Below, piece after piece: positions 1 to 9,462 of a stretch of 64,000 nucleotides of DNA. The notes below the pieces were generated by a model that was not told the DNA's origin, did not search any database, and saw only the letters and a list, made by a program, of their open reading frames with translations. The DNA comes from Firm-04 sp964479595 (GTDB lineage Bacteria; Bacillota; Clostridia; Oscillospirales; Ruminococcaceae), in assembly GCA_964479595.1 (NCBI GenBank), contig CAYZMU010000001.1:109626-173625 (forward strand), in the 5' to 3' direction. Position 1 is the stretch's first letter, and each line of letters starts with the position of its first letter. The position numbers and the translations under genes were made by a program.

Positions 1-1
1 A

Positions 2-2431
2 AACGGCAGCGAACAGCCCGCGCCGCAGCCCCCGGAAAAGGCGCGCAAGGAGAAGAAAAAGAGGCGCCGGGCGTTTCGGGCAAAGGGCCCTTCCAAGAGC
101 ATGAAAATCCGCGCGAACGCCGTCATTCTTTCCGTCATCTTCCTGGCGTCCTTAGGGCTTATCATCAATCTCGGGCGGATTATGCTCGTGGAGCACACGC
201 GCTACACGGACATGGCGAATTCCAGACAGTTCGGAACGATTGCGCTGCCCGCCGCGCGCGGCTCCATTTACGACGCCAACGGCGCGGTGCTCGCCCAGAG
301 CGCTACGGTCTATAAAATTTTCGTGGACCCGGGGCTTTTCAGGCAGGAACTGGAAATGATTGAGACGCGCAACGACGAACTGCTCGAGGAGGCGGCGAAA
401 AACGCAAAAGACGGGGACGGGCAGCGCCCGGATATCGTCGACACGCAGGTGCTCACCGATCAGGTCTGCGCGTATCTCGCGGATATGCTGGAACTCTCCC
501 CGAACACGGTCAAGGCGGCGTTTGAGACGGAAAACAGCAACTACGTCGTGCTCAAGAAACAGGTGGAAAAGAGCAAGGCGGACCGCGTGATGGAGTATAT
601 GGAGAAGATTCACGTGCCCGGCAGCGAGCGCGACATCACCCTTTCCTCCATCAGCCGCGAATCCGATGTCAAGCGCTACTACCCGCAGAACGAACTGGCC
701 GCCTCTGTCATCGGCTTCAACAACGCCGAGGGGCACGGTATCTACGGCGTGGAGGCGTATTACGACAGCTATCTCTCCGGTATCGACGGCAAGACCGTCA
801 CCGCCAAGGACGCCAACGGCAATGAAATGCCCTACCGCTATTCCAAGACCTATCCCGCTCAGGACGGCGACGATGTGTATCTGACCATTGACATGACGCT
901 CCAGACGTATCTGGAAAACGCCGTCAGCGACATGGTTGAAACGTATCAGGTCGCCAACCGCGGCTGCGGGGTCATGCTCAACGCCAAGACCGGCGCGGTG
1001 ATGGCGATGGCGACCGCCGGCGGATTTGATCTGAACAGCCCCTATGAAATCGCCGACCCGGACGTGCGCGCGGAGATTGACCTCATGCCGGACGGGGAGG
1101 AAAAGGACAAGGCGCTCAGCGAGGCGCGGGAGACGCAGTGGCGCAACAAAGTCGTCGCGGAAACCTATATTCCGGGCTCGGTCTTCAAGGTTTTCACCGC
1201 CTCGAGCGCGCTGGAAGAGGACAAAATCTCTTACGATGACCGGTTTTACTGCTCGGGCTCGGTGGAAGTCGTCCCGGGAGAGCCGCCCATGCACTGCTGG
1301 CGTCTCAGCGGGCACGGCTCGGAGTCCTTTGAGCAGATTCTCATCAATTCCTGCAACCCCGCGTTTATCGACATCGGGCAGCGCTTGGGGAAGGATTTGT
1401 TCTTCCGCTATTTTGAGGCGTACGGGCTGACTGAGAAAACGGGGATTGACCTTTACGGGGAAACGGGTTCCGTGTACCAGAGTCTGGAAACCATGGGCCC
1501 TGTGGAACTGGCGTCGAGCTCTTTCGGGCAGACCAACTCCATCTCCCCGATTCAGATGGTCACGGGCTACGCGGCGGTCGTCAACGGCGGCTATCTGTTA
1601 AAGCCCTATGTGGTCAGCAAGGTCGTGGACAGCTCCGGCAACGTGGTTCTGTCCAATGAAAAAACCGTGCGCAGACAGGTTATCTCCGCGGAGACGTCCG
1701 CTGAAATGCGCAAGGCGCTGCAGGCGGTGGTCGACAACAACGGCGGCAGCAACGCCTACATTCACGGCTACAAAATCGGCGGGAAATCGGGCACGGCGCA
1801 GAAGCTCATGGGCAATTACAACGCCAGCGACTATGAATTCATCGCCTCGTACTGCTGCTTCGCGCCCGCGGACGACCCCGAGATTGTGCTGCTGATTATG
1901 GCGGACGAACCCAACAAATCCATTGACTATTACGGCTCTTCCGTGGTCGCGCCCTATTCGCGCGCCATTCTGGAGAAAGTCCTGCCCTATCTGGGCTATT
2001 ATCCCGAATACACCGAGGAGGAGCAGAAGAATCTCGACGTGATGATACCGCTGCTGGTGGATTCCGAGGTCGCGGCGGCCAAGGACGAACTGGATAAACT
2101 CGGGCTCCGATACGAGATTGTCGGGGACGGGCAGTTCGTCAACCAGCAGACACCCGTCACGGGTTCGAGCGTTTCCAAGGACGGCACGGTCATGCTCTAT
2201 ACGGGGGCGGCGGCTGTGAAAGAATATGTGAGCGTGCCCGCCGTGGTAGGGAAAACACCCGCGCAGGCGCGCAAGGAGCTTTCGGACGCGGGACTGAACT
2301 TCGTGGTCAAGGGCGCGTCCGCGGAACGTTCGGATGTGAAGATTCTGCAGCAGAGCGTGACGGCGGGTACGACGGTGGAGAAATGGACCTCGATTGAGTT
2401 AAATGTCGGCTCGGCGGACCAGACAGGATAG
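2..2431 (+). CDS. Penicillin-binding protein 2/SpoVD-type transpeptidase with two PASTA domains (5' end outside window)
   Basis: High-molecular-weight class B PBP that cross-links septal or spore-cortex peptidoglycan. The frame is open to the window edge and an ATG at 101 has no ribosome binding site. The upstream codons encode a Lys/Arg-rich cytoplasmic tail, so the true start is probably outside the window. Counting from ATG 101: one membrane segment near residues 8-28, a dimerisation domain, then a transpeptidase domain with SVFK (active Ser360), SCN (417-419) and KSGT (562-565). Two PASTA domains follow at about 650-776, as in SpoVD. It is first in the visible dcw cluster; murE starts 25 bp downstream. 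SpoVD and the vegetative FtsI/PbpB share this architecture, so I leave the symbol blank. Confidence 0.92.
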   Translation, partial: NGSEQPAPQPPEKARKEKKKRRRAFRAKGPSKSMKIRANAVILSVIFLASLGLIINLGRIMLVEHTRYTDMANSRQFGTIALPAARGSIYDANGAVLAQSATVYKIFVDPGLFRQELEMIETRNDELLEEAAKNAKDGDGQRPDIVDTQVLTDQVCAYLADMLELSPNTVKAAFETENSNYVVLKKQVEKSKADRVMEYMEKIHVPGSERDITLSSISRESDVKRYYPQNELAASVIGFNNAEGHGIYGVEAYYDSYLSGIDGKTVTAKDANGNEMPYRYSKTYPAQDGDDVYLTIDMTLQTYLENAVSDMVETYQVANRGCGVMLNAKTGAVMAMATAGGFDLNSPYEIADPDVRAEIDLMPDGEEKDKALSEARETQWRNKVVAETYIPGSVFKVFTASSALEEDKISYDDRFYCSGSVEVVPGEPPMHCWRLSGHGSESFEQILINSCNPAFIDIGQRLGKDLFFRYFEAYGLTEKTGIDLYGETGSVYQSLETMGPVELASSSFGQTNSISPIQMVTGYAAVVNGGYLLKPYVVSKVVDSSGNVVLSNEKTVRRQVISAETSAEMRKALQAVVDNNGGSNAYIHGYKIGGKSGTAQKLMGNYNASDYEFIASYCCFAPADDPEIVLLIMADEPNKSIDYYGSSVVAPYSRAILEKVLPYLGYYPEYTEEEQKNLDVMIPLLVDSEVAAAKDELDKLGLRYEIVGDGQFVNQQTPVTGSSVSKDGTVMLYTGAAAVKEYVSVPAVVGKTPAQARKELSDAGLNFVVKGASAERSDVKILQQSVTAGTTVEKWTSIELNVGSADQTG

Positions 2432-2456
2432 CGAATCCGGTGAAAGGAGGGCGCGC

Positions 2457-3923
2457 ATGAGACTTTACGAACTTCTGGAGTCGGTGAAAACCGCTCTTCC
2501 CGATACGGAAATTACGGCCGTGACGGACGACACGCGCAAGGTTTGCGAGGGCGCGCTCTTTGTCTGTATCGCGGGGCAGCATTTCGACGGGCATGACGCG
2601 GCGGAGCAGATGCTGCGCGAGGGCGCGGCGGCGGTTGTCTGCGAACGGGATCTGGGGCTCGGCGACAGACAGATTCTCGTGGAGAACTCCCGCGAGGCGT
2701 ACGGGAATCTCTGCGCGGCGTGGTACGGCCACCCGGAGCGGCAGATGCGCTTCCTCGGGGTGACGGGCACCAACGGCAAGACGACGACGGCGACGCTGCT
2801 CAAGGAAATGCTCACGCGCGCGGGCCACAAAACGGGGCTTATCGGCACGGTGCGCTACGAAATCGGGGAGGAGATTCTCCCCTCGCCCAACACCACGCCG
2901 CTGACGGACGCGTATTTTGCGCTGCTGCGGAAAATGGCGGACGCGGGCTGCGAATATGTGGTCATGGAAGTCTCGTCTTTCGGGCTCGAGCAGCGCAGAA
3001 TCGGCCCCACCCGGTTTGAGGCGGCGGTCTTTACCAACCTCACGCAGGATCACCTCGATATTCACGGCACAATGGAAAATTACTACCGTGCCAAGCGGAT
3101 GCTTTTTGACCGCTGCGACTTTGCCGCCGTCAACATCAACGACAGCTACGGGGTTCGCCTGCTCTCGGAGATTTCCTGTCCCGCGCGCAGTTTCGGGATT
3201 GCGGATGACGCCGCCCCGCGCGCGGATGTCGAGGCGAAAGATTTAAAACTCTCCGCGCAGGGCAGTTCATTTACCATTGCAACAAAAGATGATTCCTTCG
3301 CGGTTCAGACACGGATGCCGGGCGTCTTCAACGTCAGCAATGCCGTCGCCGCCATCACGGTGGGGGAGCGTATCGGTATTGCGCGCGAGGTGATGACGGA
3401 TCTGCTCGCGGACTACACGGGCGTGCGCGGGCGCTGCGAGATTATCCCGACCGCGCTGGATTTTACGGTGGTGTGTGATTACGCGCACACGCCCGACGCG
3501 CTGGAAAAGATTCTCGGGAGCCTGAAAGACTGTACGGTCGGGCGGCTTATCGCGGTTTTTGGCTGCGGGGGCAACCGCGACGCGAAGAAGCGCCCGAAAA
3601 TGGCGCAGGCGGCGGCGAAATACGCGGATTATCTCGTGATTACGTCGGATAACCCCCGGGACGAGGACCCGGGCGCCATCATTGACGACATTCTGGAGGG
3701 CCTGCGCGGCACGGACGTGCCTTACATCACCGAACCCGACCGCGCGGAGGCGGTTTACCGCGCGATGGCGGCGGCGAAAACGGGAGATGTCATCGTGCTC
3801 GCGGGGAAGGGACATGAGGACTACCAGATCATCGCGGGCGGGGTGCACCTGCACATGGACGAGCGCGAACTGGTCGCGGACGCCGCAAAGCGCATCTTCG
3901 CCGAACGCGGCGCGCAAACCTGA
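2457..3923 (+). CDS. murE: UDP-N-acetylmuramoyl-L-alanyl-D-glutamate--2,6-diaminopimelate ligase
   Basis: Cytoplasmic Mur ligase that adds the third stem-peptide residue to UDP-MurNAc-L-Ala-D-Glu, using ATP. The frame extends up to 2403, but the start chosen is ATG 2457, preceded by a strong AAAGGAGG site; this gives 488 aa, normal for MurE. The P-loop reads GVTGTNGKTTT and is followed by the conserved EVSSFGLEQRR block. DNPRDEDP matches the DNPR signature that in characterised MurE enzymes selects meso-diaminopimelate over lysine, so the wall is predicted to be DAP-type. In most Firmicutes murF follows murE; here mraY follows after 15 bp. Confidence 0.96.
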   Translation: MRLYELLESVKTALPDTEITAVTDDTRKVCEGALFVCIAGQHFDGHDAAEQMLREGAAAVVCERDLGLGDRQILVENSREAYGNLCAAWYGHPERQMRFLGVTGTNGKTTTATLLKEMLTRAGHKTGLIGTVRYEIGEEILPSPNTTPLTDAYFALLRKMADAGCEYVVMEVSSFGLEQRRIGPTRFEAAVFTNLTQDHLDIHGTMENYYRAKRMLFDRCDFAAVNINDSYGVRLLSEISCPARSFGIADDAAPRADVEAKDLKLSAQGSSFTIATKDDSFAVQTRMPGVFNVSNAVAAITVGERIGIAREVMTDLLADYTGVRGRCEIIPTALDFTVVCDYAHTPDALEKILGSLKDCTVGRLIAVFGCGGNRDAKKRPKMAQAAAKYADYLVITSDNPRDEDPGAIIDDILEGLRGTDVPYITEPDRAEAVYRAMAAAKTGDVIVLAGKGHEDYQIIAGGVHLHMDERELVADAAKRIFAERGAQT

Positions 3924-3938
3924 GAGCGGAGGTCGCGT

Positions 3939-4967
3939 ATGCCGATATGGATTTCGTTTTGCGCCGCGCTGGTTGCGGCGGCTGTCGCGGCGGCGGGCGG
4001 GCTTTTCCTCATCCCGTTTCTGCGCCGTGTGCATTTCGGGCAGACCATTCTCGACGAAGGCCCCGCGTGGCACAAATCCAAGCAGGGCACGCCGATTATG
4101 GGCGGTTTTCTGTTCATCGCGGGCAGTATTCTGGCGACGGCGCTGGGGTATGCCGCGTGGCGGGCGTTCGGGGGCGTGGACCGCACTTCTGCGGAGACAT
4201 CCAACGACGCGCTGCGCCTGCTGACGGTCATGCTCTTCGCGCTGCTCTATTCGCTTTCGGTGGGTTTTACGGACGATTTCATCAAGGTGGTCAAGAAGCG
4301 CAATCTGGGGCTCAACCCCAAGCAGAAGCTGATTTTTCAGTTCGTGCTGAGCGCGGCGTTTCTGGCGGTGCTCTACGCGCTGGGCGATCGCGACACCACG
4401 CTGGACCTCATTTTCTGGCATCCCGATATCGGGATTTTCTACTACCCGCTGATGATTTTGTTTATGACGTATATGATCAACGCGGTGAATCTGCTGGACG
4501 GCGTGGACGGGCTCTGCGGTTCGGTGACAGTCGTCTCCATGCTGGTGATGACGCTTCTGTGCGCGTCCGCGGGCTATGAGGAGCTGTCGCTCTACGCGAT
4601 TACGATTGCGGGCGCGTGCATCGGGTTTCTGTTCTGGAATCTGCACCCGGCGAAGTGTTTCATGGGCGACACGGGCTCGATGTATCTGGGCGGGGCGTTC
4701 GCGGCGCTCGGCGTCGCCTGCCATATGCACCTGCTGCTGGCGGTGGTCGGGATTGTGTATGTGCTGGACGCGCTGAGCGTGGTGATTCAGGTGGCGTATT
4801 TCAAGTACACCAAGCGCCGCTACGGCGAGGGCAGACGAATTTTCAAGATGTCGCCCATTCACCACCACTTCGAGCTCTGCGGCTGGAGCGAGTACAAAAT
4901 CGTTCTGATTTTCTCGCTCACGGGGCTCGTTTTCGGGATTCTCGCCATTCTGCTTCAGAACTTGTAA
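3939..4967 (+). CDS. mraY: Phospho-N-acetylmuramoyl-pentapeptide transferase
   Basis: Integral membrane enzyme that transfers phospho-MurNAc-pentapeptide from UDP to undecaprenyl phosphate, making lipid I. The 342-aa protein is strongly hydrophobic, with about ten membrane segments. It carries the family's catalytic blocks: an Asp-rich FTDDFIKV loop, NAVNLLDGVDGL, the GDTGSMYLGG loop and a C-terminal SPIHHHFE histidine motif. ATG 3939 follows a GGAGG-like site (GCGGAGGTCGCGT). It sits directly between murE and ftsW; murD, normally next, is missing. Confidence 0.97.
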   Translation: MPIWISFCAALVAAAVAAAGGLFLIPFLRRVHFGQTILDEGPAWHKSKQGTPIMGGFLFIAGSILATALGYAAWRAFGGVDRTSAETSNDALRLLTVMLFALLYSLSVGFTDDFIKVVKKRNLGLNPKQKLIFQFVLSAAFLAVLYALGDRDTTLDLIFWHPDIGIFYYPLMILFMTYMINAVNLLDGVDGLCGSVTVVSMLVMTLLCASAGYEELSLYAITIAGACIGFLFWNLHPAKCFMGDTGSMYLGGAFAALGVACHMHLLLAVVGIVYVLDALSVVIQVAYFKYTKRRYGEGRRIFKMSPIHHHFELCGWSEYKIVLIFSLTGLVFGILAILLQNL

Positions 4968-4991
4968 ATTTATAAAAAGGGGGGAAACAGC

Positions 4992-6188
4992 ATGAACGCC
5001 ACACCGCGGGCCATGGAATCAAACGCGCGGCGCGGGGATTCGGTCGGGCGCGGCTGGCGGCTCTTTCACGGCGAAGTGGACGGGGTTTTGCTCTCCACGG
5101 TGATAGCGCTGCTGGTCATCGGGCTGCTCGTGATGTTTTCCGCCTCCTACCCCGCGGCGATTGAGGACGGCAAGAAGGGCACCTACTACGCCTCCCGGCA
5201 GATGGCGTTCGCGATTATCGGCGTGGTCGTGATGGGCATCGCGAGCGTGGTAAACTACCACATCTACGAGCGCCTGTCGGTTTCGGGAACGGCGTTCATC
5301 ATCGCGCTGCTGCTGCTGGTCGCGGTGCTGATACCCGGCGTGGGGCTCAACCGCGGCGGCGCCACGCGCTGGATTGGCGGCGAGGGATTTCAGTTTCAGC
5401 CCTCGGAACTTATGAAAATCGCGATTGTGCTGCTTTTCGCGACCTTGATTGTCCGAAACGCGGAGCGAATGCAGTCGATACGCTACGGCATTTTGCCATA
5501 CCTGGGCGTTCTGGTCGTGGTCGGCGCGCTGATGATGCTCGAGCCGCATCTGTCGGGGACGATTATCATCGTGGTGCTCGCGCTGACGCTGATGTTTGTC
5601 GGCGGCGCGAAACCGCTTCACCTGGCGGTCATGACGCTGATAGGCGCGATTGCGCTGGTGCTGGGCGTGCTGGTCATGATTCATATGAAGGGGATGGACT
5701 ACTTTCAGGTCCGGATTCTCTCGTGGCTGGACCCGTTCAACGAGGCGTATATGCAGGACCAGACATGGCAGACCTGCCAGTCGCTCATCGCGATCGGTTC
5801 GGGGGGAATGTTCGGGCTCGGTCTCGGGGCGTCGCGGCAGAAATACAACTACCTCCCCGAGGCGCAGAATGATTTCGTGTTCGCGATTCTCTGCGAGGAA
5901 TTCGGGTTTGTCGGCGCGGTGACGGTGATTCTGCTGTTCTGTCTGCTGGTGTTTCGCGGGTTCTATATCGCAGCGAAGGCAAAGGACCGCTTCGGGATGC
6001 TCGTCGCGGTGGGGCTTACGATGCATATCGGGCTTCAGGCGCTGCTGAACATCGCGGTGGTGAGCAACGCCATTCCCAATACAGGAATCTCGCTCCCGTT
6101 TTTCTCCTACGGCGGAACGGCGCTGGTCATGCAGCTGGCGGAGATGGGGATTCTGCTCAACATCTCGCGGCAGGCGAAACTGGAATAA
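4992..6188 (+). CDS. ftsW: SEDS-family peptidoglycan glycosyltransferase FtsW/SpoVE
   Basis: Polytopic SEDS protein that polymerises lipid II at the septum together with its partner class B PBP (here probably the PASTA PBP at the left edge). The 398-aa protein has a short basic N-terminal tail and about ten membrane segments. Family motifs are visible: RGGATRWIG followed by FQFQPSELMKIA, EFGFVGAV, and near the C-terminus PNTGISLPFFSYGG. A very strong site (AAAAAGGGGGGAAACAGC) precedes ATG 4992. FtsW and SpoVE are not separable from sequence alone; the position between mraY and murG is that of spoVE in Bacillus. Confidence 0.93.
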   Translation: MNATPRAMESNARRGDSVGRGWRLFHGEVDGVLLSTVIALLVIGLLVMFSASYPAAIEDGKKGTYYASRQMAFAIIGVVVMGIASVVNYHIYERLSVSGTAFIIALLLLVAVLIPGVGLNRGGATRWIGGEGFQFQPSELMKIAIVLLFATLIVRNAERMQSIRYGILPYLGVLVVVGALMMLEPHLSGTIIIVVLALTLMFVGGAKPLHLAVMTLIGAIALVLGVLVMIHMKGMDYFQVRILSWLDPFNEAYMQDQTWQTCQSLIAIGSGGMFGLGLGASRQKYNYLPEAQNDFVFAILCEEFGFVGAVTVILLFCLLVFRGFYIAAKAKDRFGMLVAVGLTMHIGLQALLNIAVVSNAIPNTGISLPFFSYGGTALVMQLAEMGILLNISRQAKLE

Positions 6189-6209
6189 GCGCGGAAGGAA
6201 GGCGGGTTT

Positions 6210-6728
6210 ATGCCGGAATATCAGGATTTGTATAATAAGAAGAAGCAAAAGCTCAAACAAAAGATCATTCGCGGCGTACAGCGTCCGCCTTTCGGAACCT
6301 ACCGCATGATTGTGCGTGTGATGACCGTGGACGACGCCGGCAGCATTCTCCTGACCAGGCGCGCGCCGGAAAAGACCTACGCGGGAAAGTGGGAGATTAC
6401 GGGCGGCTGCGTGCAGGCGGGGGAGGATTCCTCCGAGGCGGCGGTGCGCGAACTGCGGGAGGAAACGGGGCTCTCCGCGAACCCTGAGGAACTTGAGTAT
6501 CGCGGGGATCTCTTCGGCCCGGATTACATTTTTGACTATTATCTGCTGCGCTGGCACGGCGCTCGCCCCGCCATCAGGCTGCAGACGGGGGAGACCTCCG
6601 AAGCGCGCTGGGTGACGCCGCGGGAATTTTACGAGCTGTTTCGCGGCGACCAGACGGTGACGCGGGAGTGTGTGCATTTTTTTGAGAAATACGCGGAAGT
6701 TCTGAAACCCGCCTTGAACGAGGGATAA
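6210..6728 (+). CDS. NUDIX hydrolase
   Basis: Small 172-aa hydrolase of nucleoside-diphosphate-linked compounds; the substrate is unknown. The complete NUDIX box is present at about residues 69-91 (GG, five residues, E, seven residues, REL.EETGL), supplying the metal-binding glutamates. A Lys-rich N-terminal segment precedes the domain. A GGAAGGAAGG site lies just upstream of ATG 6210. The gene is embedded in the dcw operon, 21 bp after ftsW and 4 bp before murG, so it is co-transcribed with wall genes. This is not a standard dcw member; a role in cleaning up UDP-sugar or nucleotide pools is only inference. Confidence 0.9.
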   Translation: MPEYQDLYNKKKQKLKQKIIRGVQRPPFGTYRMIVRVMTVDDAGSILLTRRAPEKTYAGKWEITGGCVQAGEDSSEAAVRELREETGLSANPEELEYRGDLFGPDYIFDYYLLRWHGARPAIRLQTGETSEARWVTPREFYELFRGDQTVTRECVHFFEKYAEVLKPALNEG

Positions 6729-6732
6729 GAGC

Positions 6733-7857
6733 ATGAAAATACTCATCGCCTGCGGCGGAACGGGCGGACACATCAACCCCGCCCTCGCCATCGCGGAGAT
6801 CCTGGCGCGAAAGTTCCCCAAAGCGCGGTTTTTGTTCGTGGGGACACCCGACGGCATGGAGGCGGAGCTCGTGCCGGAGGCGGGCTATGAGATGGAATTT
6901 GTGGAGGCGGCGGGTTTCAAGCGCAAGCTGAGCGCTGAGAATGTCCGCAAGAACATCAAGGCTGCGGAGCTTTTGTTCGCGTCGGGGAGCAAGTCCAAAG
7001 AGATACTGCGCTCCTTTCAGCCCGATTTGGCGATCGGCACCGGCGGCTACGCCTCCGAGCCCATTCTCCACGCCGCGCAGCAGCTGCACATCCCGACGGC
7101 GATTCACGAGCAGAACGCCTACCCCGGCGTGACGAACAAGCTGCTCGCGCGAAAAGCCGACGCGGTCATGCTCAATTTCGAGGAGGCGCGGCAGTATTTT
7201 CCGCATCACGCCCCGATTTTCGTGACGGGTCTGCCCGTTCGCGGCGGCATCAAAGGCCACAGCCGGGAAGAGGCGCGTCAGAAACTCTCCATCACACAGG
7301 ATATGACGATTCTCAGTTTCGGCGGCAGTCAGGGCGCGAAGGCGATTAACGACGTCATGCCGCGGGTCATGGCGTGGCATTTAAAAAGCGATATGCGTAT
7401 CGCGCACATTCACGCCTACGGCAAGAACGGCCGGGAGAGTTTTCCCGCGGCGCTGCGCGAGCTCGGGATAGAAAACGACCCGCGCCTGCGCGTGAGCGAA
7501 TATATCCACGACATGGAATACGCGCTGTCGGCGGCGGATCTGATTATCAGCCGCGCGGGCGCCTCCACGCTGAGCGAACTGGAGGCGGCGGGACGCGCGT
7601 CCGTGCTGATTCCGTATCCCGCGGCGACCGAAAACCACCAGTACTACAACGCGAAAGTCTTAAGCGACGCGGGGGCGGCGTATCTGGTGCAGCAGCAGGA
7701 ACTGACCGAGCAGGCGCTCGAGAAAATCATCAAAGAATTTTACGAATCCCCTCAAAAGCGCGCGGAAATGGAGCGCGCGGCGGCGGGACTTTTCCGAACG
7801 GACACCGACGAGCGAATCGCTGAGGTGCTGGGAAATCTTCTGCGCGGGCAGCCCTGA
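6733..7857 (+). CDS. murG: UDP-N-acetylglucosamine--lipid I N-acetylglucosaminyltransferase
   Basis: Peripheral membrane GT28 glycosyltransferase that adds GlcNAc to lipid I to give lipid II. The 374-aa protein has the N-terminal GGTGGHINPALAIAE loop, the IHEQNAYPGVTN block, the central SFGGSQGAKAIN motif, and the C-terminal RAGASTLSELEAAG segment that binds UDP-GlcNAc. ATG 6733 follows the NUDIX stop by 4 bp with a GAGGG site overlapping that stop. In Bacillus murG is followed by murB; here there is a 570-bp non-coding stretch and then ftsQ. Confidence 0.97.
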   Translation: MKILIACGGTGGHINPALAIAEILARKFPKARFLFVGTPDGMEAELVPEAGYEMEFVEAAGFKRKLSAENVRKNIKAAELLFASGSKSKEILRSFQPDLAIGTGGYASEPILHAAQQLHIPTAIHEQNAYPGVTNKLLARKADAVMLNFEEARQYFPHHAPIFVTGLPVRGGIKGHSREEARQKLSITQDMTILSFGGSQGAKAINDVMPRVMAWHLKSDMRIAHIHAYGKNGRESFPAALRELGIENDPRLRVSEYIHDMEYALSAADLIISRAGASTLSELEAAGRASVLIPYPAATENHQYYNAKVLSDAGAAYLVQQQELTEQALEKIIKEFYESPQKRAEMERAAAGLFRTDTDERIAEVLGNLLRGQP

Positions 7858-7868
7858 ACGGCGATAAG

Positions 7869-8080
7869 TTTTCCACAACGTTCCAAGCGCTGTTGAAAAC
7901 CCGGCAGATTCCCGAGAAATCGCTGAAAATGCCGCCTCAGACGCCCAAAATTGTTGAAAACTCTGTTGAAAGTGTGCAAAACTCGTCCCCGAATGCGGAA
8001 AACCCCGAAAAATAGCGTGATTGGCGCACTTTTATGTTGAAAACTCTGTTGAAATTGTGGGAAACTCAAAGTTTTCAACA
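7869..8080. repeat. Cluster of TGTTGAAAA repeats and a DnaA-box-like site
   Basis: The non-coding stretch after murG contains TTTTCCACA (7869-7879 region), which fits the DnaA-box consensus TTWTNCACA. It also has six copies of TGTTGAAA(A/G/T), at 7891, 7952, 7964, 8035, 8047 and, inverted, 8071-8080. Two pairs are spaced exactly 12 bp apart and form a 20-bp direct repeat (7952-7971 and 8035-8054). Each TTTTCAACA is one mismatch from the DnaA box. DnaA binding is inference; another repressor is possible. The next 165 bp, up to the ftsQ promoter, show no further structure that I can name. Confidence 0.55.
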
Positions 8081-8247
8081 ATGCGATTGGGGAGAAAACG
8101 CTTAAAACCGCAAATTTTCTCTGCTTTTTGCGCAAATCGCTCTGAAAAGCGCGTAAAATCGCGTGTTTTGGATAGGACAATCTTGCGTTTTTCATCCGGA
8201 TATTCCGGTGGCGGGAGTCCCCTCGTCGGTGGTACGGCGGCGGGGGC

Positions 8248-8276
8248 TTGACTTTTTTCGCGGGATGTGCTATAAT
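8248..8276 (+). promoter_or_regulatory. SigA promoter for ftsQ
   Basis: TTGACT at 8248-8253 and TATAAT at 8271-8276, separated by 17 bp, with TGTGC directly before the -10 (extended -10). It lies about 160 bp upstream of ftsQ. Confidence 0.85.
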
Positions 8277-8434
8277 TGCAGCGTGCGGCTCTGCCCGGGC
8301 GAGGGACATAGTGTTAAAGCGGGCGGACGCGGCCTGAAATTTCGGAAAAGTGCGGTGGTTTTGATTCTGAAAAAGATTTACTTTTCGGAGGACTGCCGAA
8401 AGCCCCGCTTTCCCTGCGGGAGGGGTGAAGCAGC

Positions 8435-9319
8435 TTGCGGGATATTGAAACGACCAATGTGAAGAGACGCCCGAGCAGCCGCAGACTGCACCGCCGCTCG
8501 CGTTACAATACGCTCTACTTCGCGCTGGCTGTCGCGCTGACCATCGGCATCGCGATCGCGCTCTCCACGACTTTGTTTTTTAATGTAACCGATATTGTCA
8601 TTGAGAACGAGACGGACACGCCCAACGAGCGGGTTCTGGAGCTGAGCGGCATTGCCTATCACGACAATCTTGTGCGGCTCGATTCGGTGATCGCGTCGGA
8701 GCGGATCCGGGTGAACATCCCCTACGCGGAAAAGGTGACAATCAAAAAACAATTTCCCTCGACTGTGCGCATTCACGTGGAAAAAGCGAAGCCCGTGGCG
8801 AATATTCACCAGAGCTACGGCTATCTGCTCGTCAGCGCGGCGGGCAGGATTCTGGAACTGCGCGCGGACAGCGAGGGCGCGTGCGAGGGACTGATTGTCG
8901 TGGACGGCTACAAGGCCGTGGAGGGCGACGTCGGCTCGAAGCTGCGGTCGGAGGACGAAATGCTCGACGATATCCTGAAAGTTTTAACGGAAGCGGTGAC
9001 GGCGTGCGGCGACGAACAGATCCGGTCCGTTGACATGACAGACACGAGCGACATTCTGGTTTATTTCGGCGAAAACGTGGTTTTCCACATGGGCAGCAGT
9101 TCGGACGCCGCTTATAAACTGCGCCTCGCCTCGCAGGTCGTGCGGGAAATCAACCCGGATAAGCGCTACCGTTTCACGATGGTCGGGAACAATCAGATTT
9201 CCGTTCTGCCGGAGGACGATGTTCCGAGCGCGGTCCCGGGCACGTTTCTGACGACGTCCGCGGGAACGACGATGACAACAACGACAACGACGACAACCGC
9301 CGCGTGGGCTGCAAATTAG
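8435..9319 (+). CDS. ftsQ: Cell division protein FtsQ/DivIB
   Basis: Bitopic divisome protein that links FtsW/FtsI to FtsL/FtsB. The start is TTG 8435, behind GGGAGGGGTG. The 294-aa protein has a basic cytoplasmic tail, one membrane segment at about residues 24-48, a POTRA domain (FNVTDIVIENETDTPNERVLE onward, about 50-120) and an extracellular beta domain. The C-terminus is unusual: a low-complexity Thr run (about 272-288) after the beta domain, resembling cell-wall linkers in other proteins of this genome. It has its own promoter and is followed by ftsZ with another promoter; ftsA is not present. Confidence 0.85.
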   Translation: MRDIETTNVKRRPSSRRLHRRSRYNTLYFALAVALTIGIAIALSTTLFFNVTDIVIENETDTPNERVLELSGIAYHDNLVRLDSVIASERIRVNIPYAEKVTIKKQFPSTVRIHVEKAKPVANIHQSYGYLLVSAAGRILELRADSEGACEGLIVVDGYKAVEGDVGSKLRSEDEMLDDILKVLTEAVTACGDEQIRSVDMTDTSDILVYFGENVVFHMGSSSDAAYKLRLASQVVREINPDKRYRFTMVGNNQISVLPEDDVPSAVPGTFLTTSAGTTMTTTTTTTTAAWAAN

Positions 9320-9380
9320 ACAAACTGAGGGCTCATCGGCGGCTAAACTTTGTAGAAATCGCCAAAAGTCTTGATTGCGC

Positions 9381-9409
9381 TTGCATTTAGGGGGATTCTG
9401 TGCTAAAAT
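9381..9409 (+). promoter_or_regulatory. SigA promoter for ftsZ
   Basis: TTGCAT at 9381-9386 and TAAAAT at 9404-9409 with a 17-bp spacer, about 55 bp before the ftsZ start. Confidence 0.7.
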
Positions 9410-9462
9410 GAATATATATGCTTGACGGCAGCAGGCGTGCTGCCCCTATGGGAGGAACTTTG

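Noticed and set aside
152..1315. Long minus-strand open frame opposite the PBP gene
   Set aside because: High GC gives many long shadow frames. It has His/Arg-rich composition, no start signal and no family motif, and lies wholly over a certain gene.
3267..4868. 533-codon minus-strand frame across murE and mraY
   Set aside because: Shadow frame, rich in His, Arg and Gln, spanning two real genes on the other strand.
9270..9305. CRISPR-like or tandem repeat (ACAACGACA units)
   Set aside because: It is the Thr-codon run encoding the FtsQ tail, with no spacer structure.
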